Shown one piece after another: positions 11,193-20,715 of a stretch of 36,778 nt of DNA (position 1 is the stretch's first letter; each line of letters begins with the position of its first letter). Below the pieces are notes generated by a model. It made no database searches. It was not told where the DNA came from and saw nothing but the letters and a program-made list of their open reading frames with translations. The DNA is taken from contig JAJDNN010000181.1 in NCBI GenBank assembly GCA_022340685.1, positions 1 to 36,778 of the forward strand, read 5' to 3'. The DNA comes from Pseudomonadota bacterium (GTDB taxonomy: Bacteria > Pseudomonadota > Gammaproteobacteria > UBA6429 > Thiohalophilaceae). A program made the position numbers and the translations under genes.

Positions 11193-12631
11193 CGAACTCA
11201 CCTCTGGGTATGGCCCGCGCAGCCTTGCTATCACCCACCGGTCTCGACGAGCCGGATCTGCAAGCTGTGCTTGATCAACTCATGGGCCACCGAATTGACT
11301 ACGCGGATCTCTATTTCCAGCTCAGCCGACACGAGTCGTGGATGCTGGAAGACAGCATCGTGCGGGAAGGTCATCATGGAATCGAACAGGGTGTGGGGGT
11401 GCGAGCCTGTCACGCTGAAAAGACCGGCTTTGCCTATTCCGATGAGATCCTGCTGCCTGCCTTGACCGAGGCGGCGGGCGCCGCACGCGCCATCGCCCAG
11501 AGTGGCCGGAAGGGGAGTGTACAGGCCTGGCGACAACAAGCCGGGCAGCAACTTTATCTGCCCATCGATCCCCTGGCCTCGCTACAGGCGGGTGACAAGA
11601 TCGATCTCCTGCGCAGCCTCGATGCCGAAGCGCGTCGGCTGGATCCCCGCATCCAACAGGTCACGGTCAGTCTGGCCGGTGTACACGAGATTATTCTGCT
11701 GGCGGCCAGCGACGGTACCCTGGCGGCCGATGTCCGGCCCCTGGTGCGCATGAGCGTCAGCGTGATTGCGGAGCAGGGCGGACGTCGCGAGCAGGGCAGC
11801 GGCGGTGGGGGTGGTCGGGTCGACTACGGTTACTTTCTGGAGGAAGAGCGCGGCCTGGGTTACGCGCGCGAAGCAGTGCGTCAGGCGCTGGTCAACCTGG
11901 AAGCCGTTGCCGCACCGGCGGGTACCATGCCGGTCGTACTGGGTTCCGGCTGGCCAGGTGTATTGCTCCACGAGGCCATCGGGCATGGATTGGAAGGTGA
12001 CTTCAATCGCAAGGGCAGTTCCGCCTTCGCCGGGCGCATTGGCGAGCAGGTGGCCTCGCCCTTGTGCACCGTCGTGGATGACGGCACCCTGCCGGGTCGA
12101 CGCGGCTCACTCAACATTGATGACGAGGGCTCACTGACCCAGCAGACGGTACTGATTGAAAACGGACGTCTGAAGGGTTACATGCAGGACAAGTTCAACG
12201 CCCGGTTGATGGGTATGGCGCCGACCGGCAATGGCCGGCGTGAGTCCTATGCCCATCTGCCCATGCCGCGCATGACCAACACTTATATGCTGGCTGGCGA
12301 ACAGGATCCGCAGGACATCATCGCCTCGGTGGATAAGGGCCTGTATGCCGTCAATTTCGGGGGCGGGCAGGTCGACATTACCTCCGGCAAGTTCGTGTTT
12401 TCGGCCAGTGAGGCGTACCTCATCGAGAACGGCAAGGTCACCCGGCCGGTCAAGGGTGCGACGCTGATCGGCAATGGACCCGATGTACTGACCCGGGTCT
12501 CCATGGTTGGCAACGACCTGGCGTTGGACCGGGGAGTCGGGGTTTGTGGTAAGGAAGGCCAGAGCGTTCCGGTCGGGGTCGGACAGCCAACGCTCAAGGT
12601 CGACAGCCTCACGGTGGGCGGGACAGCCTGA
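11189..12631 (+). CDS. tldD: metalloprotease TldD
   Basis: [40 protein letters not shown] contains the HExxxH metal-binding motif; partner pmbA nearby. Confidence 0.97.
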   Translation: MTNSPLGMARAALLSPTGLDEPDLQAVLDQLMGHRIDYADLYFQLSRHESWMLEDSIVREGHHGIEQGVGVRACHAEKTGFAYSDEILLPALTEAAGAARAIAQSGRKGSVQAWRQQAGQQLYLPIDPLASLQAGDKIDLLRSLDAEARRLDPRIQQVTVSLAGVHEIILLAASDGTLAADVRPLVRMSVSVIAEQGGRREQGSGGGGGRVDYGYFLEEERGLGYAREAVRQALVNLEAVAAPAGTMPVVLGSGWPGVLLHEAIGHGLEGDFNRKGSSAFAGRIGEQVASPLCTVVDDGTLPGRRGSLNIDDEGSLTQQTVLIENGRLKGYMQDKFNARLMGMAPTGNGRRESYAHLPMPRMTNTYMLAGEQDPQDIIASVDKGLYAVNFGGGQVDITSGKFVFSASEAYLIENGKVTRPVKGATLIGNGPDVLTRVSMVGNDLALDRGVGVCGKEGQSVPVGVGQPTLKVDSLTVGGTA

Positions 12632-12721
12632 ACCGGGCCCGGGCGACGCGGCAGGGATAGCGAAAAAATGCGGACGATTTCGTCGTGAAACGACACGAGC
12701 GAGATGGTGGGTTAGGTGCTT

Positions 12722-12750
12722 GTTTAAAGAGAAGCCTGACCTGTGTCAGC
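12722..12750 (-). terminator. possible intrinsic terminator downstream of darP
   Basis: On the - strand, hairpin CTGAC-ACAG-GTCAG (stem 12736-12740/12745-12749) followed by the T-rich GCTTCTCTTTAAA. Confidence 0.35.
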
Positions 12751-12776
12751 TCCCTGTCGCAGGACAAATCGCACCA

Positions 12777-13292
12777 TCACCGCATTCCCTCCCCGCTCGT
12801 TACCGCTTTCAAATAACGAAACAACTCCCGCGCTGACTTGGGCGGTTTGCCGGCGGACTCTTCCTTGACAGCAGCGCGTAGCAACTGGCGCAGGTGCTGG
12901 CGATCGGTATCCGGGTTTTCTGCCAGCCACTCACCCAGAGCGGCATCACCCTCGGTGAGTAAACGATCCCGCCACTGTTCGATCCGGTGGTGTTGCTCCA
13001 CATCCTGCTCCAGCGGGTGGGTGGCTTGCTCATAGGCTTGCCGAATCGCGTCGACCTCAGTGGACTCGCGCATTAATCTGCCAATGAACTGTAACTGGCG
13101 CTTCAGGGCCCCCCGTTGGCGGATGTGCTGCGCTTCGACAACCGCGTTGCGTAGCGCCTCGGGCAGGGGGATTTTCGCCAGCGCGGCCTTGTTCAGTCCG
13201 ACAAGTGATTCGCCCAACGCTTGCAGGGCAAGGGCCTCGCGTTTGAGCTGGGATTTACTCGGTGGCGCTTCATCGTAGGGATCATCGAACAT
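12777..13292 (-). CDS. darP: DarP/YjgA ribosome-associated protein
   Basis: DEAPPSKSQLKREALALQALGESLVGL is the YjgA/DarP N-terminal signature; divergent from pmbA. Confidence 0.95.
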   Translation of the reverse strand: MFDDPYDEAPPSKSQLKREALALQALGESLVGLNKAALAKIPLPEALRNAVVEAQHIRQRGALKRQLQFIGRLMRESTEVDAIRQAYEQATHPLEQDVEQHHRIEQWRDRLLTEGDAALGEWLAENPDTDRQHLRQLLRAAVKEESAGKPPKSARELFRYLKAVTSGEGMR

Positions 13293-13372
13293 GGTGTGAT
13301 TATCGCATTTGTCGCCACCGCTTCACACCAGTAGAATGCCCCTCATCACCCAACCGTAACCTCGAGTCCCCC

Positions 13373-14734
13373 ATGTCCCAGACCCCGGTCAGTAAACCCG
13401 CCGCTTCCCCCGCCTTTGATACCGAACGCAGCATCAGCGTGGTTGACGACATGCTGGCCGAAGCTAGCCGGTTAGGGGCCTCGGCCGCGGAGGCAGCCGT
13501 CAATGTGGAGGCCGGCCTGTCGGTTAATGTCCGGCTGGGGGAAGTGGACACCCTGGAACACAACCGCGACAAGGGACTCGGCATCACGGTCTATTTCGGG
13601 CAGCGCAAGGGCTCGGCCAGCACCAGCGACTTCAGCAGCAAGGCGATCCGGGAAACGGTGCAGGCCGCTTGCGATATCGCCCGCTTCACTGAGGCGGACG
13701 ACTATGCCGGCTTGGCTGACGCGGCACTAATGGCGACCGAGATCCCGGATCTGGATCTGTACCATCCCTGGTCAATCAGCGCCGAGCAGGCCATCGAGTT
13801 GGCACGCGACTGTGAAGCAGCGGGGCGGGAGACTGATGCGCGGATCAGTAATTCCGAAGGGGCCATGTTCAGCAGTCACGACGGCCTGCGCGTGTATGGC
13901 AACAGTCATGGTTTCCGGGGCCATTACCCGCGTTCCCGGCACAGTCTTAGCTGCACGCTGATTGGTCAGGACGATAAGGGCATGCAGCGCGACTACTGGT
14001 ACACCATCGCGCGCAATCCGGCCGAACTGGAAGACGCCGAGGTGGTAGGCCGCAAGGCCGCCGGGCGGACTGTTTCGCGGCTGGGTGCTCGTCGACTGGG
14101 TACCTGCCAGGTACCGGTGATCTTCCAGGCCGACGTGGCGCGCGGCCTGTTGGGCCACTTGTTGGGCGCAATCAACGGCAACGCGCTTTACCGCAAGGCC
14201 TCATTTCTGCTCGATCAACAGGGCAAGCAAGTGTTCCCCGCCAGCGTCCGCATTGACGAACGGCCCCACCTGAAAGGTGCCCTGGGCAGTGCACCATTTG
14301 ACAACGAAGGTGTGACAACCCGCGCCCGTGATGTAGTGCAGGCCGGCATTCTGGAAGGGTATGTGCTGGACAGTTATGCCGCGCGACGACTCGGCATGCA
14401 ATCCACCGGCAATGCGGGTGGAGTACACAACCTGTTTATCAATCATGATTCAGTGAGCTTCGAGGACCTGCAGCAGCATATGGGTACCGGCCTGATTGTC
14501 ACGGAAGTGATGGGGCAGGGGGTGAATACCGTGACCGGTGATTATTCGCGCGGCGCCAGTGGTTTTTGGGTTGAAAATGGCGAGATCCAGTATCCGGTCG
14601 AAGAAATTACCCTGGCAAGTACCCTGCAGTCCATGTACCAGGGTGTACAAGCCATCGCCAGTGATGTGGATCGGCGTGGCAATATTTGTACCGGTTCATG
14701 GCTGATCGATCAAATGACGGTCGCCGGCGAATGA
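13373..14734 (+). CDS. pmbA: metalloprotease PmbA (TldE)
   Basis: GLGITVYFGQRKGSASTSDFS and DYSRGASGFWVENGEIQYPVEEITLA; ATG at 13373 preferred over the extended ORF start. Confidence 0.97.
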   Translation: MSQTPVSKPAASPAFDTERSISVVDDMLAEASRLGASAAEAAVNVEAGLSVNVRLGEVDTLEHNRDKGLGITVYFGQRKGSASTSDFSSKAIRETVQAACDIARFTEADDYAGLADAALMATEIPDLDLYHPWSISAEQAIELARDCEAAGRETDARISNSEGAMFSSHDGLRVYGNSHGFRGHYPRSRHSLSCTLIGQDDKGMQRDYWYTIARNPAELEDAEVVGRKAAGRTVSRLGARRLGTCQVPVIFQADVARGLLGHLLGAINGNALYRKASFLLDQQGKQVFPASVRIDERPHLKGALGSAPFDNEGVTTRARDVVQAGILEGYVLDSYAARRLGMQSTGNAGGVHNLFINHDSVSFEDLQQHMGTGLIVTEVMGQGVNTVTGDYSRGASGFWVENGEIQYPVEEITLASTLQSMYQGVQAIASDVDRRGNICTGSWLIDQMTVAGE

Positions 14735-14835
14735 CCGGCAGGACAATGTTCCCGGGGCTTGATGCCTGGACAAGTTTCAACAGAGTATGCAAGTATCCTG
14801 ACAACATCCGCAAACGTGACTGAAAGGTGACCCGT

Positions 14836-15492
14836 ATGAAATTTCCCGCCCTGATATTCGCAAGCATGTTGCTGATTTCCTTTGTCACCAGCGCCAGTGC
14901 CATGAACCAGTATGGATACCCGCCAGGTCGGAGCGGGGTCGACATGCCGGGCGGTAAACTGCGCGAAGGCATCGACAAGATCACCGCGTATCTCGCCACC
15001 AGCGAAAATCGCAACCCAAAGGAGCTGGCGGCCTTTGTCGACAAGGAAATCGCCCCCTATTTTGATTTTACCCAGATGGCCAAATGGATTGCCGGTCGAA
15101 CCTACCGGTATATGGATGCGGCGCAGCGCGCCGCGTTTGAAAAAACCGTGGAAGAAATGTTCATGGGGGCGATGGTCAGACAAATTGCCGGGTTTGGCTA
15201 TGAACGGGTGCGCTACCTGCGGCCGCGTGGGAATCCGCGCAGTGGACAAATTACCCTGAGCCTGGTGGCCTATTCACAAAGCGGACAGTCGACCCGGGTT
15301 AGTTTCCGTATGTACAAAGGCGCGAACGGTTGGAAGGTATACGATGTTTCCAGCAATGGTCAGAGTGCAGTCGGTTACTACCGCCAGTACTTCGCCGAGA
15401 GGCTGGAACAAATACAACCCCGCACCCAGTATCCAGGTCCAGCGCAGCCCTATCCGGGTCGTCGCGGCTATCCGGCGTATCAATATCGCTAA
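14836..15492 (+). CDS. orphan MlaC-like (Ttg2D family) periplasmic protein
   Basis: Signal peptide; MlaC-like core (FVDKEIAPYFDFTQMAKWIAGRTYR... WKVYDVSSNGQS) and a Pro/Tyr/Gly-rich C-terminal tail. Confidence 0.85.
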   Translation: MKFPALIFASMLLISFVTSASAMNQYGYPPGRSGVDMPGGKLREGIDKITAYLATSENRNPKELAAFVDKEIAPYFDFTQMAKWIAGRTYRYMDAAQRAAFEKTVEEMFMGAMVRQIAGFGYERVRYLRPRGNPRSGQITLSLVAYSQSGQSTRVSFRMYKGANGWKVYDVSSNGQSAVGYYRQYFAERLEQIQPRTQYPGPAQPYPGRRGYPAYQYR

Positions 15493-15509
15493 AGCGTTCG
15501 AGCCTGGGG

Positions 15510-16511
15510 CTACACGTCCAGATCCAACGTAACCGGAAAGTGATCGGAGGCCGTCAGCAGATCCTGCTTTAACGGTTCGGCGTCTACAACTTCGTAGGGG
15601 TTCCAGATCCGGTACGCGGGACCGGCGACAACCGGTACGCCCGCTGAGACAAGGATGTGGTCTATCAACACGTTGACATTGTCGCCGGTCATCCGGTCCT
15701 TGAAACGCGCGGAGGCGGGTTTCCAACCGCGCGAGGTCCATGTGGGCTTGCCGGACAGGCTGCGCAGCACCCGCTCCGGGCTGAAGATATCCCCCATAAT
15801 AATTTCCACCGCACTGTGGCCATAGCGGAATTCGTAATAGTCCATGCCCGGCCCATCATTGAAATCGCCCATCGCAATGACATCCGTATCATCATCCAGC
15901 CATTCATCGACCCGGCGGCGGATCCAGTCACATTCGGCATACAGCTTTAACCGGCTACGTTTTGATTCACGTTCCCAATGCAGCATGTCCATGCTGTTGA
16001 AAATACCCTTTGATTTAGGGTGGGCGACAATCATTTTCATCGTGTTGCCGCTCTGGGTAACGACGACCTCGACCTCCAGCGGAGGCCGGTAGTGCTTATA
16101 GACTTCCTTGATGCGATCCTCGTCGGTATCGAAATAGAATTCGCCATTAAACGGGGGATTGCTTTTTGAGCCCGGATTGCCGCCAGGCGCATGGCTGACC
16201 TGAAGCTTGTTCGGGTTATACAGTACGGCGATCTCCTGGGTGCCACCGGAAATATAACCGGTCAGCGCCTTGCTGGTGGGCAGGCCATGCTGGGCAGCGA
16301 AATTCTCCAGCTTGGTGACCGTGGACTCCGTACCGTTGGCCGAGGTATTGGGTGCTTCGAGAATGCCAATCAGATCTGATTGGAGCCCCTGCAGGACATT
16401 CTGCAGGGCTGTAAAGCGGGCCTGTTCCTTGTTCCCGGTCTTTAGGCTGTTGTCCTTGTTGAACAGGTGATTAAACCATTCGATATTGTATGAGCAGATT
16501 CGTAGTGTCAT
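15510..16511 (-). CDS. endonuclease/exonuclease/phosphatase family protein
   Basis: MTLRICSYNIEWFNH, VIAMGDFNDGPG, DHILVS and SDHFPV match EEP-superfamily catalytic motifs. Confidence 0.88.
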   Translation of the reverse strand: MTLRICSYNIEWFNHLFNKDNSLKTGNKEQARFTALQNVLQGLQSDLIGILEAPNTSANGTESTVTKLENFAAQHGLPTSKALTGYISGGTQEIAVLYNPNKLQVSHAPGGNPGSKSNPPFNGEFYFDTDEDRIKEVYKHYRPPLEVEVVVTQSGNTMKMIVAHPKSKGIFNSMDMLHWERESKRSRLKLYAECDWIRRRVDEWLDDDTDVIAMGDFNDGPGMDYYEFRYGHSAVEIIMGDIFSPERVLRSLSGKPTWTSRGWKPASARFKDRMTGDNVNVLIDHILVSAGVPVVAGPAYRIWNPYEVVDAEPLKQDLLTASDHFPVTLDLDV

Positions 16512-16558
16512 GACGAGTCATCCTTAATATAGTCGTATGAATCCTGAGGGAAGTATTG

Positions 16559-16577
16559 AACATGTCTCAAGCATGTT
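16559..16577. promoter_or_regulatory. AACATG-N7-CATGTT inverted repeat upstream of the EEP gene
   Basis: Perfect 6-bp half-sites in the AT-rich 192-bp gap, about 50 bp upstream of the 16511 start. Confidence 0.3.
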
Positions 16578-16703
16578 ATGCCAATAATATATTCTTAAAT
16601 TGGCGGAATACATTCGTTTTCATGGTAAAGCGATGCAAATAACCGGTTATCAATGAAGCGTTTGGAATAGGCAGTCCGAATTAAAGGAATATTCCGGTGA
16701 AGG

Positions 16704-18062
16704 TTAAATCAGAAAGATTGTTGCCAGTCCGAGGAACATAAAAAACCCCATCACGTCGGTAATCGTAGTAAGAACCACGCTACCACCCAAGGCGGGGTCA
16801 GCGCCGATTCTGCGCAGCAGCAGGGGTACGGTTGCGCCGGCAAGGGCTGCGAGAAGCAGGTTGAGAATGATAGCGGCACCGATGACCAGGCCTAGTTTTG
16901 AATTGCCGAACCAGAAGTAAGCAATACTACCGATTACGACCGCCCACAGCAGACCGTTCCAGGCACTGACCCAGATTTCCTTGTTGAGCAGGCGTCGGGC
17001 GTTACTGCTGCTGATTTGTCCCAGTGCGATACCGCGGATCATCAGTGTGAGAGTCTGGGTACCGGCGATACCACCCATGCTGGTGACGATGGGCATCAGT
17101 ACGGCCAGTGCGACTAATTTTTGAATGGTGTTTTCAAACTGGCCGATAACCCAGGCGGCGAGGAGCGCGGTCAGCAAGTTGATACCCAGCCATATGGCGC
17201 GCCGCTTGGTACTTGTGATGATCGGAGCGAACATGTCTTCTTCTTCGTTCATGCCGGCCATACTCATCAGGGAGTGCTCGGCATCGTCTATGATCACGTC
17301 CACCACATCATCGATGGTAATGCGACCCAACAGTATCCCATTGACATCCACGACGGGAGCAGAGATGAGATCGCGTTGTTTAAATCGTAACGCAACATCG
17401 CGCGCCGGTGTTTCGGCGGAAATAGCTTCTTCACCTTTCAGCATGACATCTTCAACCAGCTCGCTGGGATCTCGCGTCAACAGGGTGATGAGTGGCAGGC
17501 TGCCGATGTAATGATTTTCGCGGTCCACCACATACAGGTTGTCAGTGCCTTCCGGAATTTCCCCACGCCGGCGTAGATAGCGCTGCACGACATCCAAGCT
17601 GAGACCGGCACGCACCATCACCGCATCCAGGTTCATCAGTCCACCAGCGGAGTCCTCGTCAAAGGACAGGGCGGAACGCAGGCGATCACGATCCTGCTGC
17701 TCCATGGTGAGTAGCAGCTCCTGGATAACATCCTGCGGCATTTCCGGCAGGATGTCAGCCAGGTCGTCGGTGTCGAGGGTTTCGGTGGCCGCGAGCAACT
17801 GGCTGGAGTCCATGCGTTCAATCAGGGCGGCGCGGACATCCTCGTTGACATTGGTCAACACCTCGCCTTCCATCTCTGCAGGGACATGTTCCCACACGGC
17901 GTGGCGTTGATCGGTGGGCAGGGATTCCAGCAGGTGGGCGATTTCTGCCGGGTGCATTTCCTCGAGCTGATGTTCGATCTGGTCGATATCGCCCTGCTGC
18001 AGGATGTGGATAAAGAGTTGCAGCGTGTCTTTTTGTTCTTCTATGTTTTCTGCAGCGCCCAT
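16704..18062 (-). CDS. mgtE: magnesium transporter MgtE
   Basis: MgtE N domain (HPAEIAHLLESLPTDQRHAVWEHV), CBS pair and C-terminal TM domain. Confidence 0.97.
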   Translation of the reverse strand: MGAAENIEEQKDTLQLFIHILQQGDIDQIEHQLEEMHPAEIAHLLESLPTDQRHAVWEHVPAEMEGEVLTNVNEDVRAALIERMDSSQLLAATETLDTDDLADILPEMPQDVIQELLLTMEQQDRDRLRSALSFDEDSAGGLMNLDAVMVRAGLSLDVVQRYLRRRGEIPEGTDNLYVVDRENHYIGSLPLITLLTRDPSELVEDVMLKGEEAISAETPARDVALRFKQRDLISAPVVDVNGILLGRITIDDVVDVIIDDAEHSLMSMAGMNEEEDMFAPIITSTKRRAIWLGINLLTALLAAWVIGQFENTIQKLVALAVLMPIVTSMGGIAGTQTLTLMIRGIALGQISSSNARRLLNKEIWVSAWNGLLWAVVIGSIAYFWFGNSKLGLVIGAAIILNLLLAALAGATVPLLLRRIGADPALGGSVVLTTITDVMGFFMFLGLATIFLI

Positions 18063-18164
18063 TGCCCTTGCTCCTGGTTTGGTTGCAAAGTGTAACAGGC
18101 CGAACGGGTAATTGGGAGGAAGTCAGTCCGGCATGGGTTGCCAGGCGATTGATTTGTAACAGGA

Positions 18165-18198
18165 TTACCACATAGTCTCGGCGATCGAGAGGTGGTAA
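18165..18198 (-). promoter_or_regulatory. nested hairpin in the mgtE leader
   Basis: TTACCAC..CTCG-N5-CGAG..GTGGTAA: 7-bp perfect outer stem (18165-18171/18192-18198) and 4-bp inner stem (18177-18180/18186-18189). Confidence 0.45.
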
Positions 18199-18222
18199 AA
18201 AGCCGGTGGTGTGCCGCCGGTG
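18196..18222 (-). terminator. putative intrinsic terminator downstream of HPr
   Basis: On the - strand: CCGGCGG-CACA-CCACCGG-CTTTTT, a GC-rich stem with one mismatch followed by a T5 tract. Confidence 0.6.
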
Positions 18223-18246
18223 AGCGGGTTGCCCTGAACGCGGGGT

Positions 18247-18516
18247 TCAGCTTGCTTCGTCGAAGCGGTTTTTGATCAGGCTGGCTAACTGTTCGGCGGC
18301 ATCCACTTCATCCGGACCCTCGATGTGCAGGCAGACCTGGCTTCCCTGTGCTGCGGCCAGCATCATGACCCCCATGATGCTTTTGCCATTTACTTTTGAA
18401 TCATTCAGGCTAATCTGGATATCAGCCTTGAAGCGCGACGCCAGGGTGACAAACTTGGCGGCTGCGCGGGCATGCATGCCCAGCTTGTTGATGATCTCGA
18501 GCTCGCATTCGATCAT
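18247..18516 (-). CDS. phosphocarrier protein HPr (NPr type)
   Basis: GMHARAAAKFV has the active-site His; NGKSIMGVMMLAA has the regulatory Ser region. Confidence 0.95.
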   Translation of the reverse strand: MIECELEIINKLGMHARAAAKFVTLASRFKADIQISLNDSKVNGKSIMGVMMLAAAQGSQVCLHIEGPDEVDAAEQLASLIKNRFDEAS

Positions 18517-18908
18517 GGTTGGAGATCCCGGCAGGACAATACACCATCGCGTCCACCCGTGAGCGCCTTTTGCACTAGATCCTCAAGTTCCAGTTCCGGA
18601 TAGTTCAATACCCGAAGCAGCATCGGCAAGTTGAGACCCGCCACCACCGCCACCTTATCGCCTCGCAGCTTGCAGGCGATGTTGCTGGGAGTGGAGCCAT
18701 ACAGATCAGTCAGGATCAGAACGCCGTTGCCCTGATCCAGCCGTTTGGTATAACGCCGGGCCTCCTCCAGTTGCTCTTCCGGTTCACCGGACATGGCGAT
18801 GCCCAGAGCCTGGGTCTTCAATGGGCAGGTGCCGAGCACGGAGATGGCTGTGTCGAGCATACTACTGCCGACGTTGCCGTGGGTGATGATCAGTAAGCCG
18901 ACTTTCAT
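18513..18908 (-). CDS. PTS EIIA component, mannose/fructose type
   Basis: MKVGLLIITHGNVGSSMLDTA active-site His region and LTDLYGSTPSNIA; ATG overlaps the rapZ stop. Confidence 0.93.
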   Translation of the reverse strand: MKVGLLIITHGNVGSSMLDTAISVLGTCPLKTQALGIAMSGEPEEQLEEARRYTKRLDQGNGVLILTDLYGSTPSNIACKLRGDKVAVVAGLNLPMLLRVLNYPELELEDLVQKALTGGRDGVLSCRDLQP

Positions 18909-19762
18909 GCTACTTCCCGGTGTCGTGTGAGAATGCCTTCCCGCTGGGCGTTGAAATAGTTGGCAAGGCGATTCACCATGTATACGGAGCGGTGCTGGCC
19001 ACCGGTACAACCGATAGCGACGGTCATATAGCTGCGGTTGTCCGCTTCAAAGCGGGGAATCCAGCTGTCCAGAAACTGGCGAATATCGTTATACATACGA
19101 TCCACGTCATCAAATTGTTCCAGATAGTCCTTAACTTTTTGATCCCGACCGGTCAGACTGCGCAGCTCAGGTACCCAGTGCGGGTTGGGAATACAGCGGA
19201 TATCGAAGATAAAGTCGGCATTGATCGGAAGACCATGCTTGAAGCCGAACGACTCAAACAGGAGAGACAGACCGGTATGTTCGACACTGGCAACCCGGCC
19301 CCGGATCAGATCGCGTAGTTGGTGCACATTGGTCTGGCTGGTATCGAGAATCAGGTCGGCATGACTGATAATTGGCTCCAGCAGGCTGCGTTCCTGGATG
19401 ATTGCTTCATTCAAGGGCACTTCATCACCACTCAGGGGATGACGTCGCCGCGTTTCGCTGAAACGCTTCAACAAAGTTGCGTCATCAGCCTCCAGAAAAA
19501 ATACTTCACAACTCCGACCAGACGCTTTGAGGTCACTGAGGATAGCAGGAAACTGTTGCAGGTCTCCGGTCATGTTACGGGCGTCGATTCCGACGGCGAA
19601 ATGGTCGTAGGTATTCTCCCGATCCTGATGTAACTGATCAGCCAGCGCCGATAACATGCCAATTGGCAGGTTATCAATGCAGTAGTAGCCGAGGTCCTCA
19701 AGCAGGTGCAGGGCGATACTCTTGCCGGAGCCTGAAAGGCCACTGATGATAATCAGTTTCAT
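18905..19762 (-). CDS. rapZ: RNase adapter protein RapZ
   Basis: IISGLSGSGKSIALHLLEDLGYYCIDNLP, GCTGGQHRSVYMVNRL. Confidence 0.97.
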   Translation of the reverse strand: MKLIIISGLSGSGKSIALHLLEDLGYYCIDNLPIGMLSALADQLHQDRENTYDHFAVGIDARNMTGDLQQFPAILSDLKASGRSCEVFFLEADDATLLKRFSETRRRHPLSGDEVPLNEAIIQERSLLEPIISHADLILDTSQTNVHQLRDLIRGRVASVEHTGLSLLFESFGFKHGLPINADFIFDIRCIPNPHWVPELRSLTGRDQKVKDYLEQFDDVDRMYNDIRQFLDSWIPRFEADNRSYMTVAIGCTGGQHRSVYMVNRLANYFNAQREGILTRHREVA

Positions 19763-20709
19763 GCGTTATTCGTGTTGAGTTGGTGATGTTGCCGTTCAAT
19801 AAAATCCTCTGTGGCATTGTAACCATTCATGATAAGGACATGGTTACGCACCGCAGCTTCAATGATAACAGACAGATCTCGCCCTGGCGCCACCGGTAAC
19901 ATCACTTCCGGAATATCAACGTCAAGTATCTGGCGGTGATGCTGGATGGCTCTTAGCCGGTCGAGTGGTAGGGGTTCCGTGTCCTCCGATGAGAGTTGCA
20001 GCTGGATAATCAGATGCAGGCGCTTTTCCGTGATTACCGCATTATTGCCGTACATGGCACGCACGTTGAGAATGCCAAGGCCGCGCACTTCCAGAAAATC
20101 AGACAGTATGTCCGGGCACGTGCCCAGAATGGTGTCAGGTGTGGTGCGTCGGAACTCGGGCGCGTCATCGGCGATCAGCCGGTGGCCGCGACTTAGTAAT
20201 TCCAGTGCCAGCTCGCTCTTGCCCACCCCGGCTGGTCCGGTCAGTAATACTCCCAGCCCCATGACTTCCATGAACACGCCGTGATGGATCTGCTTTTTCG
20301 AGATCTGACTGGTAAGATAGTAGTGCAGGTGATCGATAACCTGGCTGGCTGATTGTGGCGTGGTAGCGACGGGCACACCGTGTTGTTCCGCACGGTCCAG
20401 AAAGATTTTACTTGGACGAATCGCATCGGAGAAAATAAGTAACAGCGGCGGGTGGGAAAACAGGCTGTTGAGTGCGTCCTGATGCGAGTTTTTACCCAGC
20501 TGGTCGAGATAGGCCAGTTCCGTTTTGCCCAGTATCTGGACCAGGTTGGGCCGGATGAGGTTGAGGTGACCAACCAGACTACCGGTTTGGTGGCCGAGGT
20601 TGTCGCTTGCGACGGGGCGATCAGCATAATGTTGTCCGCCCACCCAGTCGAGCTCCAGGATTTTCTGATGTTGATCGAAAATAGTCCGGGCAGTGAGGTC
20701 GGTGCTCAT
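19759..20709 (-). CDS. hprK: HPr(Ser) kinase/phosphorylase
   Basis: Walker A GVLLTGPAGVGKSELALELLSRGHRLIADDAPEF and signature LEVRGLGILNVRAMYG. Confidence 0.97.
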   Translation of the reverse strand: MSTDLTARTIFDQHQKILELDWVGGQHYADRPVASDNLGHQTGSLVGHLNLIRPNLVQILGKTELAYLDQLGKNSHQDALNSLFSHPPLLLIFSDAIRPSKIFLDRAEQHGVPVATTPQSASQVIDHLHYYLTSQISKKQIHHGVFMEVMGLGVLLTGPAGVGKSELALELLSRGHRLIADDAPEFRRTTPDTILGTCPDILSDFLEVRGLGILNVRAMYGNNAVITEKRLHLIIQLQLSSEDTEPLPLDRLRAIQHHRQILDVDIPEVMLPVAPGRDLSVIIEAAVRNHVLIMNGYNATEDFIERQHHQLNTNNA

Positions 20710-20715
20710 GATGAA

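Noticed and set aside
12682-12694. GTCGT-GAA-ACGAC hairpin after tldD
   Set aside because: Short stem with no T-tract; insufficient to call a terminator.
13293-13329. GGTGTGA-N23-TCACACC repeat in the darP/pmbA divergent gap
   Set aside because: Seven-bp arms with wide spacing; could be an operator but I cannot distinguish it from chance.
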